Shown here: in pieces, positions 6,847-14,147 of the stretch | Numbering within the stretch: the first letter of the stretch is position 1 | How the letters are laid out: each line of letters starts with the position of its first letter | Assembly (NCBI GenBank): GCA_964588335.1 | Contig: CAZPOV010000012.1 | Span: 45,744-109,743 of the forward strand | DNA length: 64,000 nt | Direction of reading: 5' to 3' | Origin: JAGQZY01 sp964588335 | GTDB taxonomy: Bacteria > Bdellovibrionota > Bdellovibrionia > Bdellovibrionales > JAGQZY01 | The notes under the pieces: model-generated | Seen by the model: the letters and a program-made list of their open reading frames with translations, nothing else | Databases searched by the model: none | What the model was told of the DNA's origin: nothing | Position numbers and translations under genes: made by a program

Positions 6847-8344
6847 TTCAAAGAATTGTTTTTATCTGGTGTTGGGTGATCAACTTTTTCCGTTTGCTAG
6901 AACGCCATTTGAAAAAGGGGATCAGGTCTTGATGATCGAAGATCATGATCTGTGCACACACTTTAAATATCATAAAAACAAACTGCTGTTTTTTCTTATT
7001 TCCATGCGAGAGTACTGCGCTGAGCTGACCGACCATGGCGTCAAAGTGTCTTACTACAACAGCGAGCACAAGCTTTTCAAAAAACCGTTCACAGATAAAA
7101 TAAAAGATTTTTTGAAAACCCACTCGAAGATTGAAGTACTCCACTGTTACGACATCGCCGACACCTTTTTCGAACAGCAAATCAAAAAGTTCTGTGAACA
7201 GCAGGGCCTAGAATTACTGATTCATAAAAACCCCATGTTTCTAACTTCAAAGGATGAGTTTAAAGATTATTTAAAATCGGTCGACACTCCATTTATGAAG
7301 ACTTTCTATTCGAAGCAAAGAAAGCGTCTAGACATTCTTGTGGAAAAAAACAATCAACCGACAGGTGGGCAATGGAGTTTTGATAAGGAGAATCGTAAAA
7401 AGTATCCCAAAGACATTGAGATTCCTGACTTAAAAAAGCTGAAATCCTCAAAATTTCAAAAAGATGTGGAAAACACAGTTGAAAAACATTTTTCTGATCA
7501 CCCAGGCAAGACTGAAAATTTTTGGCTGCCGACCAACCGTAAACAGGCTTTGGCGTGGTTGCGAGATTTTATCGACCACAAGTTTCATAGCTTTGGGCCT
7601 TACGAAGACGCCATACGATCGGATGATACTTTTGGTTTTCATTCGGCTTTGTCGCCTCTGATGAATATCGGCCTTCTAACGCCCGACGAGGTGATTGAAC
7701 GTATTGTTAGTAAAGGTGAAGAGCTTGATGTCCCCATCGCTTCGATCGAAGGTTATGTCAGACAGGTGATTGGTTGGCGCGAATTTGTTAAGGGAATTTA
7801 CGACAATTATGACGAGAAGATGAATAAAGACAACTTCTGGGGGCACAAAAAGAAGTTAAAGGCCTGTTGGTATGACGGCCAAACCGGTGTGCCCCCTTTG
7901 GACGACTCCATCAATAAGGCTCAAAATTACGGCTACACTCACCATATCGAGCGTCTGATGATCCTTTCGAACATGATGCTTCTTTGTGAAGTTGAACCGC
8001 GAGAGGTCCATCGTTGGTTTATGGAGATGTATGTCGACAGCGCCGATTGGGTGATGGCTGCTAACGTTTATGGAATGGGGCAAATGAGTGAAGGTGGAAT
8101 ATTTTCAACCAAACCTTACATTTGTGGCTCCAATTACATCATTAAGATGAGCGACTATAAAAAAGGCGACTGGTGTGAGATAGTCGACGGGCTTTATTGG
8201 CGCTTTGTTGACAATAAAAAAGAGTTTTTTTCTCAGAACCCGCGAATGGGAATGATGGTAAAAATGCTGGAAAAAATGGACACCTCTCGTAAGAAAAAAA
8301 TCTTTAAACGCGCCGAAGAGTTTATCAGTCAAGTCACCAAGTAA
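6833..8344 (+). CDS. photolyase/cryptochrome of the FeS-BCP (prokaryotic 6-4 photolyase) family, cluster ligands missing
   Basis: 503 aa. The N-terminus (residues 8-130) is the Rossmann-like antenna domain beginning F-Y-L-V-L-G-D-Q-L; the C-terminal helical FAD domain carries F-G-P-Y-E-D-A near 256, S-I-E-G-Y-V-R-Q-V-I-G-W-R-E-F-V near 305, Y-T-H-H-I-E-R-L-M near 365 and W-V-M-A-A-N-V-Y-G-M near 405. This layout is that of the bacterial (6-4) photolyases such as Agrobacterium PhrB. PhrB holds a 4Fe-4S cluster with four Cys; here the first position reads T-G-V-P-P-L-D (about 351-357) and the S-D-Y-C-x-x-C region reads S-D-Y-K-K-G-D (about 438-444), so the cluster is probably absent. Likely repairs UV lesions or senses light. 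Second gene of a five-gene operon. Confidence 0.88.
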   Translation: MSKSNSKNCFYLVLGDQLFPFARTPFEKGDQVLMIEDHDLCTHFKYHKNKLLFFLISMREYCAELTDHGVKVSYYNSEHKLFKKPFTDKIKDFLKTHSKIEVLHCYDIADTFFEQQIKKFCEQQGLELLIHKNPMFLTSKDEFKDYLKSVDTPFMKTFYSKQRKRLDILVEKNNQPTGGQWSFDKENRKKYPKDIEIPDLKKLKSSKFQKDVENTVEKHFSDHPGKTENFWLPTNRKQALAWLRDFIDHKFHSFGPYEDAIRSDDTFGFHSALSPLMNIGLLTPDEVIERIVSKGEELDVPIASIEGYVRQVIGWREFVKGIYDNYDEKMNKDNFWGHKKKLKACWYDGQTGVPPLDDSINKAQNYGYTHHIERLMILSNMMLLCEVEPREVHRWFMEMYVDSADWVMAANVYGMGQMSEGGIFSTKPYICGSNYIIKMSDYKKGDWCEIVDGLYWRFVDNKKEFFSQNPRMGMMVKMLEKMDTSRKKKIFKRAEEFISQVTK

Positions 8345-8355
8345 AGGAAAGCAAT

Positions 8356-9138
8356 ATGAAAGTTCAATCAAAAAATATTTTAATCACAGGTTCCAGCCGG
8401 GGAATTGGTCTGGCCATGGCAAAGCGGGCGGCCAAAGAGCAGATGAAGATCCATCTTTTAAACCGAAGTGACACAAAAAGTTTAGAACCAGAATTGATGG
8501 AATTGGGAGCTGAGTCCGTTCAATCTTGGTCATTGGATATGGGGGAAAAACAAAACATAGAGGCCTTTGCCAAGGCTTTTTATGAGTCGGGTCACCAGTG
8601 CGATATTTTAATGAACAATGCTGGGCAGTTGACCGGGGGTCTGCTTGAAGAACAGCCAATCGACAAGATCTATTCCATGTTTCAGGTCAATCTGGTGGGT
8701 ATGGTGCATTTGACCCAACTGATGCTACCAAAGATGATGGAGTTGCCTGAAGCCAAGATTATCAACAATGCTTCGGTTTCAGGAATCATGTTCCTCCCGT
8801 GTGCCAGCACCTACGCCGCCAGTAAAGCCGGAGTGGTCGGCTTCACTGAGTCTCTCCGTAACGAATTGGATGGCACGTCGGTCTCCACTCTTCTCATGGT
8901 CACTCCAGGAGTCAAAACTCGTATGTATGATGAGATCACCGACCTTTATGGAGGCCATATTGATCTTAAATTCATGAGCTCAATTCCTGCTGAGCAGTGG
9001 ATTGACCGCGTGTTCTCGGCCTTGAAAAATGACGAATCGGTCTGCTGGCCATCCGGAAAAACGTATTGGGGTGTTAAAATGGGGCAACATTGGCCTCGCA
9101 TGCTGTCGCGAATTGTTAAACCCTATTTTGAAAGGTGA
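8356..9138 (+). CDS. short-chain dehydrogenase/reductase (SDR)
   Basis: 260 aa, classical SDR length. Motifs: T-G-S-S-R-G-I-G (residues 11-18) for NAD(P) binding, N-N-A-G (87-90), catalytic Ser near 140 in N-A-S-V-S-G and Y-A-A-S-K (153-157) with the catalytic Tyr and Lys; P-G near 193 after the active site. Arg35 after strand two hints at NADP preference (inference). It follows the photolyase by 11 bp and overlaps the next gene at TGATG. SDR genes beside photolyases are common in light-response clusters of other bacteria, but the substrate is unknown. Confidence 0.88.
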   Translation: MKVQSKNILITGSSRGIGLAMAKRAAKEQMKIHLLNRSDTKSLEPELMELGAESVQSWSLDMGEKQNIEAFAKAFYESGHQCDILMNNAGQLTGGLLEEQPIDKIYSMFQVNLVGMVHLTQLMLPKMMELPEAKIINNASVSGIMFLPCASTYAASKAGVVGFTESLRNELDGTSVSTLLMVTPGVKTRMYDEITDLYGGHIDLKFMSSIPAEQWIDRVFSALKNDESVCWPSGKTYWGVKMGQHWPRMLSRIVKPYFER

Positions 9139-9620
9139 TGATGCAGGTCTTGGCTTATCTTTTATTAGTTCCCCTTTACATCCTTTGGCTTCTTATCTGC
9201 CTTGGATTTGCTGTTTTTGGATTTGTATTTCCCAACAAAAGATTTCGCCTGGATTTGGACGAGGTAGATCGTCGGACCACCGTTTGCAAAGTACTCAATC
9301 AGAAGGGCCTTATTAGTCAAAAAGAATATGAATTTGAAACCCAGAACGTGGCGGCCTATTACGATGAGCAAACCTTCACTGGCTACTTGTTCATTATGAA
9401 ACCGGTTATTTTTGCCCTTCAGATGACTTCTTACTTCGATAGCTTTTTTGTGTTTCTAGTAAAAAAATGGATCGCCGTGCATCGGTTTCTATTTTTTCAA
9501 ATTGAAAAGCCAAAGCAGTTTTACATTCGATTGGCTGCGGTTTGTGTGGCCTTAGCTCATGGAGTGGGAGTTTGTCTGCATCATTTAAAAAAAATCACTC
9601 AGATGCGATTGGAATTTTAA
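9138..9620 (+). CDS. membrane protein of unknown function
   Basis: 160 aa from the ATG overlapping the SDR stop (an adjoining GTG at 9135 and ATG at 9141 are alternatives). A strong N-terminal hydrophobic stretch (residues 3-30), a charged middle with an R-R-T-T-V-C segment, and two further weak hydrophobic stretches near 88-112 and 130-150. No family recognised. Its position between SDR and AarF-like genes, with 6 bp to the latter, suggests it acts with them at the membrane. Confidence 0.6.
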   Translation: MMQVLAYLLLVPLYILWLLICLGFAVFGFVFPNKRFRLDLDEVDRRTTVCKVLNQKGLISQKEYEFETQNVAAYYDEQTFTGYLFIMKPVIFALQMTSYFDSFFVFLVKKWIAVHRFLFFQIEKPKQFYIRLAAVCVALAHGVGVCLHHLKKITQMRLEF

Positions 9621-9626
9621 TACGTT

Positions 9627-10922
9627 ATGTCTAATGAAGAGAATCAAATACCGAAATCTCGTAAAACTTACCTTTTGAAGATGGCCACTAAAATGGCTGT
9701 CCAACAGGGTAAGAAATATATCAACCGCAACCCAGAATCACGTCTGACAACCTTAGTTGAGCAGGCCGACACTCTTGTCAACCATGTTGGACGTTTAAAA
9801 GGGGCGGCAATGAAGGCGATTCAGACACTGTCAATTGAGGGCTCTGATTTTCTGCCTCCGGAAGTGATGACCGTTTTAGAAAAATTGCAGTCACAGGCCC
9901 CGCCGGTGGCGAGCCACATCTTAATCAAAGAGATGCGCGATGAACTGGGTGAGGAAAGGTTCAATCAGTTGAAAAACCTTTCCGAAGAACCGATTGCGGC
10001 GGCCAGTATTGGTCAAGTGTATGAGGCCGAGTACAAGGGAGAAGCGGTCGTCATCAAGGTGCAGTATCCTGGAGTGGCGGAAAGTGTGGATGCCGACATC
10101 GATACTCTGAAAAAACTTTTAAAAGCTCTGCTGGCGGTGAACCGCAAAAAGATTAATTTTGACGAATTGATGGAGGAAGCACGACGGGTTTTGAAACAGG
10201 AAACCGATTACAGGCAAGAAGAACAGGCTCTACTTCGTTATAAGAAGCATTTTGAAGGATCGGAATATCGAATTCCCAAAGTGTATCCAGAGCTTACAAC
10301 CCAAAAAGTTTTGGTTCTGTCTAAAGAACCGGGCCTGGAATACAGCCAATGGCTAAAGACAAATCCATCCATTGAACAAAAACAAAAGGTGGCCGATCAA
10401 TTGCTTAAGCTCTATATCAAAGAGTTTTTTGAAAACCATTTGGTTCAGACAGACCCCAACCCGGCAAATTTTCTAATCTCTGAAAAAGGTGAAATGGTGT
10501 TGATCGATTTTGGTGCGACACTGGAATTTGATTCGGCTTTCGTTAAAGATTATCAAACACTGATCAGGAAGGTTTTTTCTCGCGACAAAGAAGCCATTCT
10601 TGAACAGGTTTTTAAAATGGAGTTCCTGGATCGTCGTGAAGATCCGGATGTGCAAGAACGCTTTGTCGATTTCTTACTTTTGTCCCTGAAGCCTTTTGAG
10701 CCCAAGCAGCAGCCCTTCGACTTTTCCGATAAAGAGTACAGTCAGCTGGTGCGCAATGAGGCGTTGCAGTTCAGTCGAATGCTCAAGTACTCGGCGCCAC
10801 CCAAGAAGTTAATTTTCTTGCATCGGAAGTTGGGTGGTATCTTCATGTTACTAAAGAAAATGGATATGAAGGCCGATCTTTCAGAGTTTCGTCGACTGAT
10901 TGTAGAAACGGATTACGTCTAA
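9627..10922 (+). CDS. ABC1/AarF/UbiB-family atypical kinase-like protein
   Basis: 431 aa. Residues 56-70 (G-R-L-K-G-A-A-M-K-A-I-Q-T-L-S) match the KxGQ region of the UbiB/COQ8 family, but the Gly is replaced (K-A-I-Q, 63-66). The Ala-rich nucleotide loop E-P-I-A-A-A-S-I-G-Q-V-Y is at 121-132, the invariant Lys at 144 (V-V-I-K-V-Q), the catalytic-loop T-D-P-N-P-A-N-F at 275-282 and D-F-G at 294-296. Family members support ubiquinone biosynthesis or lipid homeostasis by ATPase activity. No hydrophobic C-terminal helices like those of UbiB are seen, so it is closer to the soluble ADCK/COQ8 type. Last gene of the operon; its stop overlaps the convergent heptosyltransferase by 4 bp. Confidence 0.88.
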   Translation: MSNEENQIPKSRKTYLLKMATKMAVQQGKKYINRNPESRLTTLVEQADTLVNHVGRLKGAAMKAIQTLSIEGSDFLPPEVMTVLEKLQSQAPPVASHILIKEMRDELGEERFNQLKNLSEEPIAAASIGQVYEAEYKGEAVVIKVQYPGVAESVDADIDTLKKLLKALLAVNRKKINFDELMEEARRVLKQETDYRQEEQALLRYKKHFEGSEYRIPKVYPELTTQKVLVLSKEPGLEYSQWLKTNPSIEQKQKVADQLLKLYIKEFFENHLVQTDPNPANFLISEKGEMVLIDFGATLEFDSAFVKDYQTLIRKVFSRDKEAILEQVFKMEFLDRREDPDVQERFVDFLLLSLKPFEPKQQPFDFSDKEYSQLVRNEALQFSRMLKYSAPPKKLIFLHRKLGGIFMLLKKMDMKADLSEFRRLIVETDYV

Positions 10923-11896
10923 AGAATAGACTGCAATTTTTTCTCCACTCTTTGGACAGTGATATTGTTCATGCATTTATGATGGCCCAGAGGGCAAACG
11001 TCGCCTCCATGAACATGGCAGGGGCGACATTCAAGGTTCTCTTCCAAAACCCAAGCCTTCTTGAATCGAGGATCAAAACCAAATTCCTTAGTGGTAGGTC
11101 CAAACAGGGCAATGGTGGGCGTGTTAACAGCCACCCCCATATGCATGGGGCCGGAATCGGTTGTTACTAAAGCTTTGGTGCTTCTCAATATAGAGGCCAT
11201 TTCCCGCAAAGTGGTTTTGTTAACCAGGTTCATGACCAAGGGAGAGTCCGGTATTTTGATGTCGTCTTTAGAGTGCCCGATCAGGGTGACCGGTACTTCT
11301 TTTAGAATAAGGCTTTGTATCAGTTCTTCAAAGTAAGGCCACTGTTTGTTCTTTTGGCTGGCAAAAGGATGAAGGGCCACACTTTTTGAAAAATCAAAAC
11401 TTTTTTCATCGAAAGTGAAGTGCTGAGGAGGAAAAAGAGGTCGAAGGTCCTCGGTGGATTTTTCCGGGAGGTCCGAAAACGCTTGCCGAATTGTTTTATA
11501 GTACTTATCAACAACGTGGGTGCCGAGCTCGTCTTTGTATTTTCGGTTTTTCACAAAAGCTCTTCGTTGTTTCGAATGTTTTTCGATGTGAAAAAACTCA
11601 CCGTGCTGAAAGAGTCTAAGAAAATAAGATTTGAAGTTTCCTTGTAAATCAATAACCACGTCATAGTGGGGCATCTTTCGATACACCCGAATTAGATCGA
11701 TCAAACTCGAGCCTTTTTCAACGACAATGGTTTTATTGATATCAGTGCTGTTAATGAAAAGTTCCTCGCCAATCGGAGACGTCAGCAGATCAATTTCCAT
11801 GGCGGGGAAACTCTTGCGTAAATGAGCCAAGGGGCCTGTGGTCAGAAGCAGGTCGCCCATGGCACTAAATCGGATGACGAGGACTCGAATAGACAT
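10919..11896 (-). CDS. glycosyltransferase family 9 (heptosyltransferase-like)
   Basis: 325 aa, typical GT9 length. Begins R-V-L-V-I-R-F-S-A-M-G-D-L-L-L-T-T, the GT9 N-terminal signature with the catalytic Asp, and continues into a second Rossmann domain with V-T-T-D-S-G-P-M-H-M-G-V-A (near 255) and A-L-F-G-P-T. The Cys-rich C-terminal E-C-R-P-C ... C-P-L-G-H-H-K-C-M is also usual for the family. GT9 enzymes add heptose from ADP-heptose to the lipopolysaccharide inner core at the cytoplasmic face. It starts 2 bp after the GT2 gene, forming an envelope-sugar operon. Confidence 0.9.
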   Translation of the reverse strand: MSIRVLVIRFSAMGDLLLTTGPLAHLRKSFPAMEIDLLTSPIGEELFINSTDINKTIVVEKGSSLIDLIRVYRKMPHYDVVIDLQGNFKSYFLRLFQHGEFFHIEKHSKQRRAFVKNRKYKDELGTHVVDKYYKTIRQAFSDLPEKSTEDLRPLFPPQHFTFDEKSFDFSKSVALHPFASQKNKQWPYFEELIQSLILKEVPVTLIGHSKDDIKIPDSPLVMNLVNKTTLREMASILRSTKALVTTDSGPMHMGVAVNTPTIALFGPTTKEFGFDPRFKKAWVLEENLECRPCHVHGGDVCPLGHHKCMNNITVQRVEKKLQSIL

Positions 11897-11898
11897 TG

Positions 11899-12630
11899 TT
11901 ATCTGAAGGATCGCATTTTTATTTTGAACAAGTCAAAGAGAGCCACAAAAAAAGCCTTGGTTTTCACCTTTGAACCTCCGACATCCGTCCATGCTAAAAG
12001 CGGCTCCTCAAAAAAGTCGTCAACAGTCAGGCGGCCTTTTTTTAATAGGCGCTGAATCAGTTCGACATCAAACAACCAACTGGAATCAAAAGGAGTGTCG
12101 ATACAGGAGCGAAGCTGAGGAAAATTTTCGATAAGCTTCATGCCGCATTGGGTGTCGTAAACTTTCAATCTTAGCATCTGCGAAGCCACAAGTGCGAAGC
12201 ATCGGCCGAGCCAATAGCGCCAACGTTTTCGATCGATATTGCGTCCTAAAAGAAAAACTCGAGCTCCCAAAAGAACTTTACGGTTCTGTTTTTCATAAAC
12301 TTTTAAAAGGCGAAACAGTTCGCTCATGGGAGTGGCGAGGTCCGCATCAAAATATCCTGTCAGTGCGGCATCCTTGTCCAAAGCTTTAACCAGACCCTGG
12401 CGAACGGCTTCGCCTTTGCCAGAATTTTTTTCAAGACGATGCAGGAAAATGCGGTCGGGATCTTGATTGACCATTGACTCAATAATCGTCGCCGTTCGAT
12501 CTTTCGAACCATCATCAACAAACAGCCAATGGAGATTGGGTAGAGCCTGCAAGCTTTGTTGAAAGGCCTGCACATCCAAACGACTTTCTTCGTTATAACA
12601 TGGCACTACAATGATAATTTTTCCTGTCAC
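11899..12630 (-). CDS. glycosyltransferase family 2 (dolichyl/polyprenyl-phosphate sugar synthase-like)
   Basis: 243 aa from a GTG start with GGAG upstream. Motifs: I-I-I-V-V-P-C-Y-N-E-E near residue 5, L-F-V-D-D-G-S-K-D-R-T near 36, N-S-G-K-G-E-A-V-R-Q-G near 68, and Y-F-D-A-D-L-A-T-P near 92 (the DxD metal site). The spacing and the T-Q-C-G-M-K motif near 160 are those of ALG5/DPM1-like enzymes that load glucose or mannose onto a polyprenyl phosphate. No C-terminal membrane helices. The divergent multi-TM protein at 12735 could be the partner that uses the lipid-linked sugar (inference). Confidence 0.88.
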   Translation of the reverse strand: MTGKIIIVVPCYNEESRLDVQAFQQSLQALPNLHWLFVDDGSKDRTATIIESMVNQDPDRIFLHRLEKNSGKGEAVRQGLVKALDKDAALTGYFDADLATPMSELFRLLKVYEKQNRKVLLGARVFLLGRNIDRKRWRYWLGRCFALVASQMLRLKVYDTQCGMKLIENFPQLRSCIDTPFDSSWLFDVELIQRLLKKGRLTVDDFFEEPLLAWTDVGGSKVKTKAFFVALFDLFKIKMRSFR

Positions 12631-12734
12631 ACAAGCTCCACGGTTTCCTTAGGGGTATCTCAGACCCTCTCAAATGTCATGCCTTGCAGAGCAAAGCAAT
12701 GGACAAGACATTGGGTGGCTACTAAGATGCAAGA

Positions 12735-14066
12735 ATGCCCAATTGGAACTCTCTTCTGAATGATAAATTACTAGTATTATTAGGCTTTATTCTTATGGCG
12801 TTGTTTGGCTACAGCCATTTTATCGATGGTGATGTGATCCAAATACTGGCCAAAGCCCATTTCTTTGTAACCCAAGGTCAGTTGATTCCCTACGGCAATG
12901 TCTCTTCCAGTGGGGCCAGCGGTAACATTCCCGGTGCTTTCCTCAGTTTGAGTGCAGGGTTGCCAATGAAGTTATGGTTTTCACCATGGGCGGCTTGGGC
13001 CTTTTTAGCCTTTTTGCATTTCTTGGGATTTCTCATGTTTCGCAATGTTATGAGAGATTTTCTTAGCCCTTTGGCGATGACCGGTGTGGTTGTGATGTTC
13101 TGGTTGAACCCCTGGAGACTCAGCGAGGTGTTCCTTTGGAATCCGGGCTATATCTTTTTTGCTTCGACTTTGCACATGTGGTCAGCCTTTAAGCTCTCCA
13201 AAAAGCCGTCCTTTGTTTTTAGCATCGTTCATGGACTGAGTTTGTTTTTAGGTCTGCAAATCCACCCCTCTTTTATTATCCTATTCTTTATGACCATGAT
13301 TCTTTTGTGGATGAAGGCTCTCAAGCCCCATTGGGGAGGGACCTTGGCGGGGATCGTTATCGGTCTTGTCAGTCTGGTGCCCTATTTTCTTGCTGGCCTG
13401 GAAGATCCCAGTATTTTTCCTCAGCCCGGCAGTGGAGATGGTAAGGGCTTTCTGTTTTTTGGTTTGGTCTACGTCTATCCACTTCTTAAAGGCTTTTGGT
13501 ATTGGATTCTTTTTGGTTCAAATATTTTCCAAACCCATGTTTTTCATCAACTGAACTTCACTTGGATGGAGTGGGCCTCGATGGAACAGATTTTTAAAGG
13601 GGTATGGACAGTGATCAAGTATGGGATCGGCGCTTTTGGTGTGGGACTTTCCTTTTATGTGAATTATCAGTTTTTAAAAAAGCAAAAGCCCAAGTTCAAT
13701 ATTTTTAAATTCAAAATGAAAAACCCCCAGCAGTGGCTACCGATCTACACCATTTCGGCTTTCGCCTCGGCTATGCTGGCCACCGCAATTTCTCCCACCT
13801 TGCCGATTTATTGGCACCTTCTTTATATTTGGCCTATGGCGTTGATTCCGCTATTGATGAAAATGGATGAATTCTCAAAAGTGCCTGAAAAGAAAGAAAA
13901 ACTTCGTCAGTATCTTGTTGTTGTCATTTTTTATTTCACGGCGACCAACCTCCTCGCCGGTTTAGGTTCGAAAAAACATGACTTTCGAAAGCCGTTCCAC
14001 GACCTTTATTTTAAGGCCTGCAAGGAGGAGTGCCGTATGCAGAACTTAGAAAACTCCAATCAGTAA
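12735..14066 (+). CDS. multi-pass membrane protein, possibly a GT39/GT-C-like glycosyltransferase
   Basis: 443 aa with about ten hydrophobic helices spread over the whole length, a short cytoplasmic N-terminus and an H-F-I-D-G-D motif after the first helix; acidic pairs after the first membrane segment are the catalytic signature of GT-C/PMT-type transferases. It also resembles poorly characterised ArnT-like proteins of predatory bacteria. It diverges from the polyprenyl-phosphate GT2 gene with 104 bp between, which supports a role in attaching lipid-linked sugar to an envelope acceptor. Enzymatic role is inference; a plain integral membrane protein cannot be excluded. Confidence 0.6.
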   Translation: MPNWNSLLNDKLLVLLGFILMALFGYSHFIDGDVIQILAKAHFFVTQGQLIPYGNVSSSGASGNIPGAFLSLSAGLPMKLWFSPWAAWAFLAFLHFLGFLMFRNVMRDFLSPLAMTGVVVMFWLNPWRLSEVFLWNPGYIFFASTLHMWSAFKLSKKPSFVFSIVHGLSLFLGLQIHPSFIILFFMTMILLWMKALKPHWGGTLAGIVIGLVSLVPYFLAGLEDPSIFPQPGSGDGKGFLFFGLVYVYPLLKGFWYWILFGSNIFQTHVFHQLNFTWMEWASMEQIFKGVWTVIKYGIGAFGVGLSFYVNYQFLKKQKPKFNIFKFKMKNPQQWLPIYTISAFASAMLATAISPTLPIYWHLLYIWPMALIPLLMKMDEFSKVPEKKEKLRQYLVVVIFYFTATNLLAGLGSKKHDFRKPFHDLYFKACKEECRMQNLENSNQ

Positions 14067-14147
14067 AAGAAAGCCCCTGTCTTGATTAAGAAAAGGGCTG
14101 AGCTCCGCTTCTCGTTGGCCGTCCACTATGGACGACCAGAGAGTCTT

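Noticed and set aside
14068..14140. Weak hairpins between the multi-TM gene and acs as terminator
   Set aside because: Stems of 5-9 bp without T-run following; not strong enough.
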